From Phoronis pallida (lineage: Eukaryota; Phoronida; Phoronidae), in assembly GCA_028565715.1 (NCBI GenBank), contig JAOXYC010250788.1:1-10151 (forward strand): a DNA stretch of 10,151 nt, written 5' to 3'. The notes under the pieces are model-generated. The model was not told the DNA's origin and did not search any database. It saw only the letters and a program-made list of their open reading frames with translations. The position numbers were made by a program, and so were the translations under genes. This document shows positions 1 to 6,856 of this stretch, piece by piece; position 1 is the first letter of the stretch, and each line of letters starts with the position of its first letter.

Positions 1-43
1 TCTATGTTGAGCTACCTGTACTGTATTTGTCATTTATTTTTAC

Positions 44-110
44 TCAGCCCCTGATGAAGGAGTAATCCGGAACGTTGCGAGTTTTTACTCAAATATACCG
101 ACTTTAACCG
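44..110 (+). repeat. Possible 3' tail of a Penelope-like or similar element
   Basis: The stretch CCCCTGATGAAGGAG, then ATCCGGAACGTTGCGAG, has the layout CTGATGA - short stem - G(A/G)AAC - GTTGCGAG. This word recurs at the ends of many invertebrate dispersed repeats, and from memory I associate it with Penelope-like elements that carry minimal hammerhead ribozyme motifs. Here the ribozyme core is imperfect: GAAAC reads GGAAC, and the GGA/TCC stem is only three pairs with an extra A. It therefore looks like a decayed fragment. No reverse transcriptase reading frame is visible beside it. The AT-rich sequence from 110 to 195 would be intron of the kringle gene on the other strand. Confidence 0.35.
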
Positions 111-195
111 TCATACTTTTTACTTTTTAATTATTTTTTATCATCTACATATAGAATATACATAACTTTTTTAACTTTTCGATAAAAGGTCTTAC

Positions 196-477
196 CATCA
201 CAGTGCGGTACATCACAGTATGTCCACCGTTTGGTGGCACTAGTTGTGAAGCACCATGGACCCTTGGCCCTCCTACTGGGATTCCTGCAGTGATTCGACA
301 CATTATCCATGTGCTCATCCGGGAAGTGTGACGCGTCCATGTAGCGGTGAGCATGTGGCATGCTCACCGACCAATACTGGCAGCTATACAAGAGCCTGCC
401 TACGTAAACTGTGTTCAGAGTTCCCACATAGTCGTAACCGGTGGTGTCGGTTTTGCAGTCGATATTCTTCGTTTTAC
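196..477 (-). CDS. Kringle-domain exon (internal exon, complete domain)
   Basis: On the minus strand this 282-nt exon encodes one complete kringle, a disulfide-bonded extracellular binding module found in proteases, growth factors and receptors. Counting the first cysteine as residue 1, cysteines fall at 1, 26, 57, 69, 81 and 86. The last four intervals (12, 12, 5) are exactly those of kringles, whose pairing is 1-6, 2-4 and 3-5. Family signatures are clear: SCQYWS, HCRNP, GPWCFTT and RWTYCDVPHC. The first inter-cysteine loop is a few residues longer than usual. The acceptor follows a pyrimidine run (CTCTTTTTCATAAG) with AG at 478-479, and the donor is GTAAGA at 195-190. Both boundaries are phase 1, the symmetric class typical of shuffled extracellular modules. 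An in-frame stop overlaps the acceptor, so the frame is not open upstream. The usual anionic NPDGD segment reads NPSRR, so lysine binding is unlikely. The parent protein cannot be named from one domain. Strand, frame and family are firm; exact exon ends are predicted. Confidence 0.88.
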
Positions 478-865
478 CTTATGAAAAAGAGGCGATAGAA
501 ATTATATTTGTGGCCGATGTAGGCCTACGCCATGCCATGCGCCAACGTATTTTAGAATTTTGAAGATTGTTGACAAATTCATTTGGCGCGAAATTCCTTG
601 AGTTTGAAAAAGTTAAACAAAATCAAAGGTAAATATGCTACCATCTTTCTCAAAACGTAGGCCTATCATTGACGTTTTTTCCTTCTTTTTTATAATCATG
701 ATGAAAACATTTATTTATTCTCGAATTAAAAGATGTAGGTATATTGGCGTGTTTCAACATCTGCGTTTCGACAACTTATTCAATATATCAAATGTCGTTC
801 GGCACAACCTGCCCAAGGCGGTATTTTCAAGAAGTTAAATCAAGTGAGAACAAGAAAAAACTTAC
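478..865. other. Gene-free stretch, probable intron of the kringle gene
   Basis: I see no supported gene here. Short open frames such as 635-838 on the plus strand are Phe/Ile/Arg-rich with no domain. AGGCCTA words occur near 525 and 657. The minus-strand sequence just above 478 is a good pyrimidine tract, consistent with the 3' end of an intron. Confidence 0.5.
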
Positions 866-913
866 ATAAAACGGTAGTAAGGTGTGCTACCACCAATAGT
901 AGTGTAACATGGC
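866..913 (-). CDS. Weak candidate small exon upstream of the kringle exon
   Basis: On the minus strand, a pyrimidine-leaning acceptor (TTTGTTGTTTATAG) is followed after 48 nt by an excellent donor, GTAAGT (865-860). In the phase that would join the kringle exon (phase 1 at both ends) the frame is open and hydrophobic (VTLLLLVVAHLTTVL), like the core of a signal peptide or a membrane segment. No in-frame ATG is present, so a start would have to come from an earlier exon. Forty-eight bases is short and chance sites are common, so this is a hint only. Confidence 0.22.
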
Positions 914-1450
914 CTATAAACAACAAATAGGTTCAAGCAGTATTAGTATTCTACTGCGCATGCTTGGTGATCCACTGTTTTTGAGAAGAATAGTTGATAT
1001 CCTTTAGAATGAGAGCCCGTTGCACAGTTTCTTTAGGGAAGCAGCATTTCTCACACTGGGGCGCTGAGTTGGCGCACTAACGAAATATTTGCTCCGAAGG
1101 CCTACCTACGATTACGCGTTTATGGGCGACTGAGAAATCTCTACAGGAAACTGATAAAGTGGTGAACTTAGCCAGAACGGAGGATTGTGAAAAAGTAGAA
1201 AGTGAATTGATCGATCGTTTTTTGTACTTTATTCACAAAGTTTGCTGCCCGCGACTAAAAATCGGTAAAACGAAAAAGACAAACCTGGACCATTCTTCTG
1301 TTTTAAAACCATATTTTATGCATGCTCATTTATAAACGAGTACGTATCATAATGTTAGCAATGTATTGATTCGCGTATGACGCGACCGATTGTCTACCGC
1401 TTTTGTTCACAATAGACAGTGACGTAGTAACGACTTACAAATACAATGTT
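914..1450. promoter_or_regulatory. CpG-richer stretch, possible promoter region
   Basis: Compared with the AT-rich surroundings this stretch has many CpG words (GCGCTGAG, GGCGCAC, TACGCG, GCCCGCG, CGCGACCG). It also has TGCGCATGC at 955-963, close to half of an NRF-1 site, and a TTTATAAA near 1329-1336 readable on either strand. It could be the 5' region of a gene on either strand, possibly the kringle gene. No convincing first exon or start codon was found. The call rests on composition and two short motifs. Confidence 0.2.
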
Positions 1451-2077
1451 TATTTTTTTATCGCACAACTACCCTTAATTTCAATGTCTTTGTCGTAAAT
1501 GCATATAGGACTTATCTACTACCTGCTTCAAGATAAAAAAAGAAAAGAGGGTCGCTTTTTAAATCTTTTCACTACCAGACTCGACAAAATTCGCAATGCA
1601 CTAGACGTGAAAAAAGCCAAAAAGTTATATGAAAGGTAATTTATAACACAACTACCCTTGTCATATTAGATTTGATATTTATCTTTTCTCATTTAAAAAT
1701 CTTCTTGCTTTGTTGAATGCCTTCAATGTTTTCGAATACACATATGACGTTCGTTTTTATAAACAAAGGTTGGAATAACAATTAAAGGCAACGAACATCT
1801 GTAAAAAATGACCAGATTTATTTACACATAACTTTACAACTATTTACAAATGTAAAACATAACCAGCAAAGTAATTACAAATTGTCTCTTATTATTCTAA
1901 TCAATGTTACAGAGACATGCTAAAGGATCTTGCATCAACTTACTTCTCAAGATTCTTAAACCTGATTTGAATAAAATATATTGGAAAAAAAAACATTTGA
2001 ATGGTAATCAAAGATGTTTATATTAAGAGCGCATAAAGATTAGAGAGAAGCTTCCAAATACCCACAAAACCTAATAT
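1451..2077. other. AT-rich spacer without a supported gene
   Basis: No domain or well-formed coding exon was found. The 13-mer CACAACTACCCTT occurs twice in the same orientation, at 1464-1476 and 1647-1659. Minus-strand splice-like signals flank an 18-nt segment at 1944-1961; this is described separately as a curiosity. Confidence 0.4.
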
Positions 2078-2081
2078 TTAA

Positions 2082-2430
2082 AGATGCATAAGCCGTATTC
2101 ATGACCAAAAAAGTCTTGAAATGAATTGCAGTGAAACTTGCATATTTAGAACAACATACATCATACTTGGAATATAGAATAACTTCTGGCCTCACAAATT
2201 CATTTGAATGCGTTCCTCAGTGACTTTTCTAGCCTTAAATAACTATGGTTGTCCCAACCATAGTTATTTTAGGCTAGAACAGTCATTGAGGAACGCATTC
2301 AAAATAATTTGTGGAGCCAGAAATTATTCGATATTCCAAGTATGATGCATGCAGTTCTAAAATAAATATACAAGTTTCACTGCAATTCATTTTCAAGACA
2401 CTTCTGGTCATGAATACGGCTAATGCATCT
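2082..2430. repeat. Palindromic TTAA-flanked foldback element, copy 1
   Basis: This 349-bp segment is a near-perfect inverted repeat about a 3-nt centre (TCC, 2252-2254). It starts AGATGCATAAGCC and ends GGCTAATGCATCT. The left arm words (ATGAATTGCAGTGAAACTTG, GAATGCGTTCCTCAGTGAC, AACTATGGTTG) return in reverse complement in the right arm. TTAA lies directly outside both ends (2078-2081 and 2431-2434), consistent with a TTAA target duplication, although a TA duplication with a longer terminus fits too. It encodes no protein and is best read as a non-autonomous foldback or MITE. The two arms are still very alike, so this copy looks younger than the second one at 3660. Confidence 0.8.
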
Positions 2431-2434
2431 TTAA

Positions 2435-2620
2435 AAGAACAGGTGCATTAATAGAAATTATAAAAATTCAAAATTCTTGGTAAAATATCTCATTATTTTC
2501 AAAAAAATTCTATTGCACACATTTACAAATATTTAGATTGTTATTCTAAGGCCTTACCAAAAACTCTCAATTACACAATCAATGTTGACATATTTTCTTA
2601 AAAATACCAATACCTTTTTT
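2435..2620. other. Short AT-rich spacer
   Basis: AT-rich sequence between two foldbacks. It has no convincing exon, RNA gene or repeat. Confidence 0.4.
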
Positions 2621-2623
2621 ATT

Positions 2624-2742
2624 GTCAGAGTTTTTCCATAATCACTGATTTTGTTTTCTCACATGATAAGTTTGTTGTTATCGCGATAACATTGTATTAT
2701 CGCGATTACACATGTGTATTATCGAAAATAACAAACTCTGAC
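2624..2742. repeat. Imperfect palindrome with CGATAA-rich arms
   Basis: GTCAGAGTTT (2624-2633) returns as AAACTCTGAC (2733-2742). Inside it, GTTTGTT (2670-2676) pairs with AATAACAAAC, and TTATCGCGAT blocks surround a perfect centre, ACACATGTGT (2708-2717). A further perfect 13-bp inverted pair, TTTTCTCACATGA (2654-2666) and TCATGTGAGAAAA (2838-2850), spans the region, so this may be the left part of a larger element reaching about 2850. Confidence 0.55.
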
Positions 2743-2854
2743 GTCAAAATGATGTGTTATGCGGTCAGGAATTTCTGGGATATTCCCGGAAATCCCTAGT
2801 AGACTTGTTTTTTCTTCGACAACGCATCGTCAATGTTTCATGTGAGAAAAAGAA

Positions 2855-2969
2855 CAATTAACTCGTCATCATTGAATAATAAATTTCTCAAAACTCGTCA
2901 AAATCCTCGCCAAAGGCTCGAATTTGACTCGTTTTGAGAAATGTATTATTCAATGACACTAGTTAATTA
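2855..2969. repeat. Foldback repeat with ACTCGTCAAA arms
   Basis: The left arm (CAATTAACTCGTCATCATTG, then AATAATAAATTTCTCAAAAC) and the right arm (TTTTGAGAAATGTATTATTC, then AATGACACTAGTTAATTAT) are reverse complements with a few mismatches. They enclose a short loop, TCCTCGCCAAAGGCTCG. The structure is about 115 bp, non-coding, and of the type of a short dispersed hairpin element seen in many marine invertebrate genomes (from memory). Confidence 0.7.
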
Positions 2970-3054
2970 TCCTATATATAACATTACAATTGCCAAACTC
3001 AAATTATGTCCATAAGCATGATACCATGTTCAGACGAACAAATTTTTATCTTGC

Positions 3055-3101
3055 ATGTCCGAAAATGGCAGACTGTCCGAAAATGGCGGAATTTTACCGT
3101 A
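3055..3101 (+). repeat. Short dispersed repeat, copy A (related to 9336-9380)
   Basis: The sequence has an internal near-duplicate, TGTCCGAAAATGGC..., and ends TTTTACCGTA. The segment at 9336-9380 has the same layout: TGTCCAAAAATA, CTGTCTAAAAATGATGGG, TTTCACCGTA. By eye roughly three quarters of positions agree with a 2-nt gap. It is probably a fragment of a dispersed repeat. It lies just beyond the poly(A) signal of the gene that ends at 3304. Confidence 0.45.
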
Positions 3102-3106
3102 GTTGA

Positions 3107-3112
3107 TTTATT
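3107..3112 (-). terminator. Poly(A) signal AATAAA for the gene ending at 3304
   Basis: The minus strand reads AATAAA here, about 190 nt downstream of the stop codon at 3304-3306. No earlier AATAAA was seen in that interval. It is a plausible 3' end for the three-exon gene; cleavage would fall roughly between 3080 and 3097. Confidence 0.6.
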
Positions 3113-3303
3113 TTAGTTTGTGCAAAGGTGGTTGGTGTTAATGAGTAACAATTTGGACAATTTGATTCAGTGGCTCATGAAGACCGAGTTCAGATGCCCA
3201 TGAGACTGATTGTATGGTGTGCTTGAACCTGGATCAAAATAGTATTTCCAAAGACTAGATCAACACCACTGAACACCCCTATTAGTGAAATGAACTCTAC
3301 CGC

Positions 3304-3548
3304 TTAGTCTAGTGGAATGACATCACTTCCTGGTGAATCATCAGCTTGTGGCCATATTGGAAAGGGTCGGGAAAGTAAAGGCATCGACGATGACGAAGAA
3401 GCGGTGTAGGAAAATGGTAATGCGTTAGCAAACGACGTCGGTCGGTTGGAGATTGTGCTTCGACTGTGAGATGAAACTGAGGGATCCAGGAAATTTCTGA
3501 ACATATCTTCACGACTCGTCTCAAAGTCTAAGTTGAAGATATCAAGAT
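3304..3548 (-). CDS. Terminal coding exon of an unrecognised Ser/Pro-rich protein
   Basis: Last exon of a minus-strand gene. The acceptor is textbook: TTTGAAATTTCTCTTTCAG with AG at 3549-3550. The exon begins in phase 1 (two bases complete a split Asp codon) and runs 80 codons to TAA at 3304-3306. The N-terminal part is acidic-hydrophobic (DLDIFNLDF), then FRNFLDPS, then Ser-rich tracts including five serines in a row, and the protein ends SPGSDVIPLD. No catalytic motif, transmembrane segment or cysteine pattern is visible. The acidic plus Leu/Phe patch resembles transactivation or docking segments, which is an inference only. The open frame extends upstream to an ATG near 3603, but that part is the intron's pyrimidine tract and should not be counted. 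An overlapping frame (3309-3524) is a shadow. The phase agrees with the exon at 4567-4649. Confidence 0.78.
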
Positions 3549-3659
3549 CTGAAAGAGAAATTTCAAATACAAAATTACTGTTCAACATCAAGAGGTTACA
3601 CATTTGATATGCAAGAGAAATCCAATGACTAATTGAAGAAATGGCCTCTTTCTTCTTAA

Positions 3660-3967
3660 AGATGCATAAGCCTTATTTATGACCAGAAAAGTCATAAAAT
3701 CAATTGTCATGGAAATTGTTGTACTAATTGTGCTTTAATTACAAAAATCTAAGACATACTGCAAATATATTTGAAAAACTTAAAAGTGGCAAAAATGACT
3801 TTTCACAGATTAAAATTTAATTTGTGTTTCCCCAACACTAGTTATTTAAGGCTCTAAAATACATTTGTGGAGCCATAAAGTATGGTTCATGCAGTTCTAA
3901 GAATGTAAGTTTCACCATTCATTTTTATGACTTTAAATTTATAGTCACAGATAAGGCTTATGCATCT
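3660..3967. repeat. Palindromic TTAA-flanked foldback element, copy 2
   Basis: This 308-bp relative of the element at 2082-2430 has termini AGATGCATAAGCCTTAT and ATAAGGCTTATGCATCT, with TTAA outside each end (3656-3659 and 3968-3971). It shares the internal words TTTATGACCAGAAAAGTC, CTAGTTATTTAAGGCT, TTTGTGGAGCCA and ATGCAGTTCTAA. Its arms are more diverged from each other than in copy 1. It lies in the last intron (3549-4566) of the three-exon gene, so it has been tolerated there. Confidence 0.78.
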
Positions 3968-4146
3968 TTAAAGCAGTCATAAATGCAATTTTTGCATTGT
4001 TTAGAAGAAAAGTTTTCCCAGCTAACCAGGGTTATAATGCAAAAGATCCACTAGTATGTCTGATGTTTTTGTCCGATGCCTCATGTGGTATATCAGATAT
4101 GCCCACAGGCTTCTAGATCCGGCCTATATCACAAAACACCTGATTA

Positions 4147-4504
4147 AAAGGTACATGCAACTATTTCTGTATGTTCTCTAGGATGGTCTACAGTGCCATC
4201 ACACTTTTGGAAAAATATGTTTTCCTCAAAAAAATTCAAGATTTGAATTCCAAACAAGAAAATTAGCAAGTATATTATAGCTGGGATCCCTACATTAAAA
4301 CAAATCTTGAAATTATTTGAGAAAAACACAATCATTTTTCCAATGTGTTTAGCTATGAATTGTGTGTCAATGACATCACAGATTTGATCAAAAATAAAAA
4401 CAATTTTTAAAAAAAGGAAATTTCACTAAAATTGATTTTACTTGCACAATGATAGCACTGTAGACCATCCCAGAGAACATTCAGAATTAGTTGTATGTAC
4501 CTTT
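4147..4504. repeat. MITE-like element with about 54-bp terminal inverted repeats
   Basis: The left end reads AAAGGTACATGCAACTATTT, then CTGTATGTTCTCTAGGATGG, then TCTACAGTGCCATCA. The right end is its reverse complement with a few changes (TGATAGCACTGTAGACCATC, then CCAGAGAACATTCAG, ending TATGTACCTTT). The interior is AT-rich and non-coding; a 63-codon open frame inside (4144-4335, minus) is Phe/Ile-rich noise. A TA dinucleotide outside both ends could be the target duplication (4145-4146 and 4504-4505, allowing one base slip). It sits in the same intron as copy 2 of the TTAA element. Confidence 0.75.
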
Positions 4505-4566
4505 AGATGAGAGTGGTCACAGCTATTAGGATTTAATTCGGTCTATATTTTGCCAATACTACATAC

Positions 4567-4649
4567 CTGGTAAAGATGGCGCAGAGTATCTAGCCATTAA
4601 ACTCTGTGATGGGGGCATGTGGGCTAGCGGTGGCATGGCAGACGACATT
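4567..4649 (-). CDS. Internal coding exon (83 nt) of the unrecognised gene
   Basis: The acceptor TTTATCTTGATTTCAG (AG at 4650-4651) and the donor CCAG|GTATGT (4566-4561) are both near consensus. Only one frame is open: one base completing a split codon, 27 codons (MSSAMPPLAHMPPSQS and on to SAPSLP), then one base. That is phase 2 in and phase 1 out, matching the exons on either side (5514-5657 and 3304-3548). The peptide is Met/Pro/Ser-rich and probably disordered. The exon is richer in CpG and GC than its introns, as expected of coding sequence. The first Met follows the acceptor directly, so an alternative start here cannot be excluded. Confidence 0.75.
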
Positions 4650-5513
4650 CTGAAATCAAGATAAATTTTTAGTAATCTAAATAGTAACGTCATCTTTTTT
4701 ATTGCAATTATGGGTATTATGTGAAGAATGCTTTATGGATATCGAGGCTTCCACAAATATTCCTTACTACTTTTTTGGCCAAGGAGTATAAAACATGTTT
4801 TGTATAATTGCATTGGCTGGTTGCCTGGGGCACTTCACCATGTTTTGGTCGACTTTGTTTTGTTTTTCAGTGTCTGACTGGCTCAACTCACTATTCTTAT
4901 TGCTACAGTAGCACTGTTAATCAGCTTATACACGACTCAAAACAAGCTTCATTTTGCTGGATAAGCAAAATAATATACATGTCCTAGTAGTCTCCCACAA
5001 CCCCTCACAAACAACGGTTTCAGTCCAATGTCCTAGGAGCAAACACTCCCTCAACCTCAGGACATGCCCTAAATTACCGGGTTTTGGTTACATTGTAGGC
5101 AAACTCTATGACAGTTTTTTAAACGCATACATCACTACTTAAGAATGTAGAATTATCAATTATTGAAATGTGACGTTTTCATCCGTTTCTTTCACACAGT
5201 TTGATCATTTTTCGTTACCAATTGGTGTTACTACCTTCATTCTTTATCAAAAACAGAAAGTTAATACGTAACAGTTGATCTCAGTTATCTTGACGCCTTG
5301 TCAAGATATTTCATCAAGTCACATAGGCCGTCTGTATAGAGATTTCCGGAAGAAGCGAAGGTAGTTATTCATTCAGATGAATGTAACGATGCAAATAATT
5401 GTAACAACAATTCCAATGCAATTGGCCTCATTCAATAGTTGATAATTTCACATTTCGTAAGTAGCGATGTATAACTTTAAACAAATGCTTGAAGAACTCC
5501 TTGATTCGAGTAC
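4650..5513 (-). other. Intron between the 144-nt and 83-nt exons
   Basis: An 864-nt interval between matched splice sites. A plus-strand open frame (4954-5142) shows no domain and no coding bias. A plus-strand acceptor-like tract (TTTGTTTTGTTTTTCAG, ending at 4870) has no usable donor after it. No repeat with clear ends was recognised. Confidence 0.6.
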
Positions 5514-5657
5514 CTTGAAGACGGCCATCCGGGAGGATCATCCAGACCATTTTCAATAAGCCTGGACAGGTTTGGAGCACGATAGTCTTTGGACATTGGT
5601 TCCGGTTTTGTCTCCATTACCATTGGACTGACTGAGCGCACTGGACTTATGGAGGCA
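5514..5657 (-). CDS. Internal coding exon (144 nt) of the unrecognised gene
   Basis: This is the most upstream exon of this gene that I can support. The acceptor is strong (TTGGTCCTTATTTATTACAG, AG at 5658-5659). One base completes a codon, followed by 47 codons, and the last two bases (AG) precede donor GTACTC (5513-5508). That gives phase 2 in and phase 2 out, compatible with the exon at 4567-4649, with the split codon reading Arg. The donor is weak at +4 and +5, so this end is less certain; ATG|GTAATG inside the exon is an alternative in the wrong phase. The peptide carries SISP and RSVSP proline-directed sites, a charged METKPEP stretch and DYRAPNLSRLIENGLDDPPG. No family is recognised. 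The longer open frame starting at 5716 looks like a signal peptide, but its first 19 or so residues are the translated pyrimidine tract. Upstream exons were not found. Confidence 0.68.
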
Positions 5658-5730
5658 CTGTAATAAATAAGGACCAATGTCAATAATACAACCAAAATGT
5701 ACATACTATGAGCCATTACCAGTTAAAAGC

Positions 5731-5912
5731 AATAATAAATAAATAAATAAATAGGTAAAATGAGGAACACTGGTATTAAAATCAGAACTTGAAACTTAAA
5801 ATCGCACAACGTCCTTCCTCAGTGAAAGACAAGGCCCGATACTTTTGTAAGTTTCAAGTTTTGATTTCAATATACCAGCCTTCTTCATTTTACCTATTTA
5901 TTTATTTATTAT
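5731..5912. repeat. Foldback repeat with AAAT microsatellite ends
   Basis: The outer (AAAT)n runs (5731-5752 and about 5896-5912) and the arms (AGGTAAAATGAGGAACACTG, TGAAACTTA) return in reverse complement on the right (TAAGTTTCAAG, CCTTCTTCATTTTACCT). The loop on the minus strand reads GTCTTTCACTGAGGAAGGAC, then GTTGTGCG, distantly like the CTGATGAAGG...GTTGCG word near 51. The structure lies just upstream of the 5514-5657 exon in transcript sense, within an intron. Confidence 0.65.
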
Positions 5913-6042
5913 AAATAAATAAGTAATAATAATGGTATCATAATCATTATGACATCACTCTTAAGTGAGAATTTCACAATTAAGGTGGTGCTCCACACCG
6001 ATGGCCATTTTTTCAAATATTTTAAAGAAAAAAGTAAAATTT

Positions 6043-6237
6043 GTTAACCAGCTTGTAACAATCAATTTCAAATGATTCCTGTGTCAATAGAGTATGCTGT
6101 TATCGACTTAAATACTCCTTTGAATTTTACCACTTTTAATGTGGACCCCCAACGAGGTGAAATTCAAAAGAGTATTAATAACAGCATACCCTTTTGACAC
6201 ATAAATTATTTGAAATTGATTAGTACAAGCAAGTTAC
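6043..6237. repeat. Foldback repeat with 80-90 nt arms
   Basis: The left arm (CAGCTTGTAACAATCAATTT, CAAATGATTCCTGTGTCAAT, GTATGCTGTTAT, CCTTTGAATTTTACC) is the reverse complement of the right arm (AGGTGAAATTCAAAAGAG, AATAACAGCATAC, TTTTGACACATAAATTATTT, GAAATTGATT) with scattered changes. The loop is about 23 nt (ACTTTTAATGTGGACCCCCA and a few more bases). No target duplication was found. The flank GGTGGTGCTCCACACCG (5984-6000) may belong to the same element. It is non-coding. Confidence 0.65.
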
Positions 6238-6261
6238 AAAAACGTGTCTCATTTTTGGGAA

Positions 6262-6856
6262 ATTCAGAGTATTTAAAGTTATATCTACACAAGGCATTAA
6301 TTTACGCTTCAATAAATCGATCACATGAGCAAACATCAGTTAATTTATTGCCTCGATTCAGATTTAAAAAGAGGCTCATTTAAAATGGTCCTGGAAGCTT
6401 ACAGCTAGTTGCAGACAAAACAGAACATCAGAAACAGCAACTTCCAAACAGCCCGACACAATCACTTATGTAGAGGTCTTTTAGGACTTTTAGCATGTTC
6501 AAGGAGATGACGGATAGTCCAGTGTGCAATAATTTATACATTGGTGTGTAGTATATTCCAAATGAGTTTGTTTCACAAAAGATGATTTTCAATTTGGATT
6601 CGTCCATTGAAAAATGTATGTATCTACTGCCCAATACAAATCCGCAGAACAACTTAAATCTACTACAATGTGAAAAGTGTTTTAGAATTAAAGACTAACA
6701 GGCAATGCAATAAATTTTACAAAATTTAAATGCTGAGGAATAAATTTTTTTGTCTCAAATTGTCAATTTTTACATGTTTTTAACACTTTGCTTTCTTGTA
6801 CAAAAGTTTGATCATCACTTGTTTTAATATCATCAAATTACTCAATTCTATATATG
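6262..6856. other. AT-rich stretch with one unconvincing open frame
   Basis: A minus-strand frame of 74 codons (6428-6652) is open but shows no domain and no consensus donor in usable phase. It is not called as a gene. Nothing else was seen. Confidence 0.4.

Noticed and set aside
145-354. A 69-codon minus-strand frame overlapping the kringle exon
   Set aside because: Shadow of the kringle frame, which has the full cysteine pattern.
256-498. A cysteine-rich 80-codon plus-strand frame
   Set aside because: Antisense shadow of the kringle exon; its cysteines arise from the complement and follow no known spacing.
635-838. A 67-codon plus-strand frame with FFFII and basic residues
   Set aside because: No domain and AT-driven composition; it lies in a probable intron on the opposite strand.
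3309-3524. A 71-codon minus-strand frame overlapping the terminal exon
   Set aside because: It is a shadow: the other frame starts exactly at a consensus acceptor, agrees in phase with the upstream exon and has plausible composition.
4144-4335. A 63-codon minus-strand frame rich in Phe and Ile
   Set aside because: It lies inside the inverted-repeat element at 4147-4504 and is translated repeat sequence.
4845-4915. Plus-strand acceptor-like tract TTTGTTTTGTTTTTCAG suggesting a plus-strand exon
   Set aside because: No donor follows in any open frame, and the interval is well explained as an intron of the minus-strand gene.
5477-5716. A 79-codon minus-strand frame starting MAHSMYILVVLLTLVLIYY, like a secreted peptide precursor
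   Set aside because: The hydrophobic start is the translated pyrimidine tract before a strong TTATTACAG acceptor. Only 5514-5657 is kept, as an internal exon whose phase fits the next one.
6428-6652. A 74-codon minus-strand frame as a possible exon
   Set aside because: There is an AG with a pyrimidine tract upstream, but no donor in usable phase and no recognisable motif.
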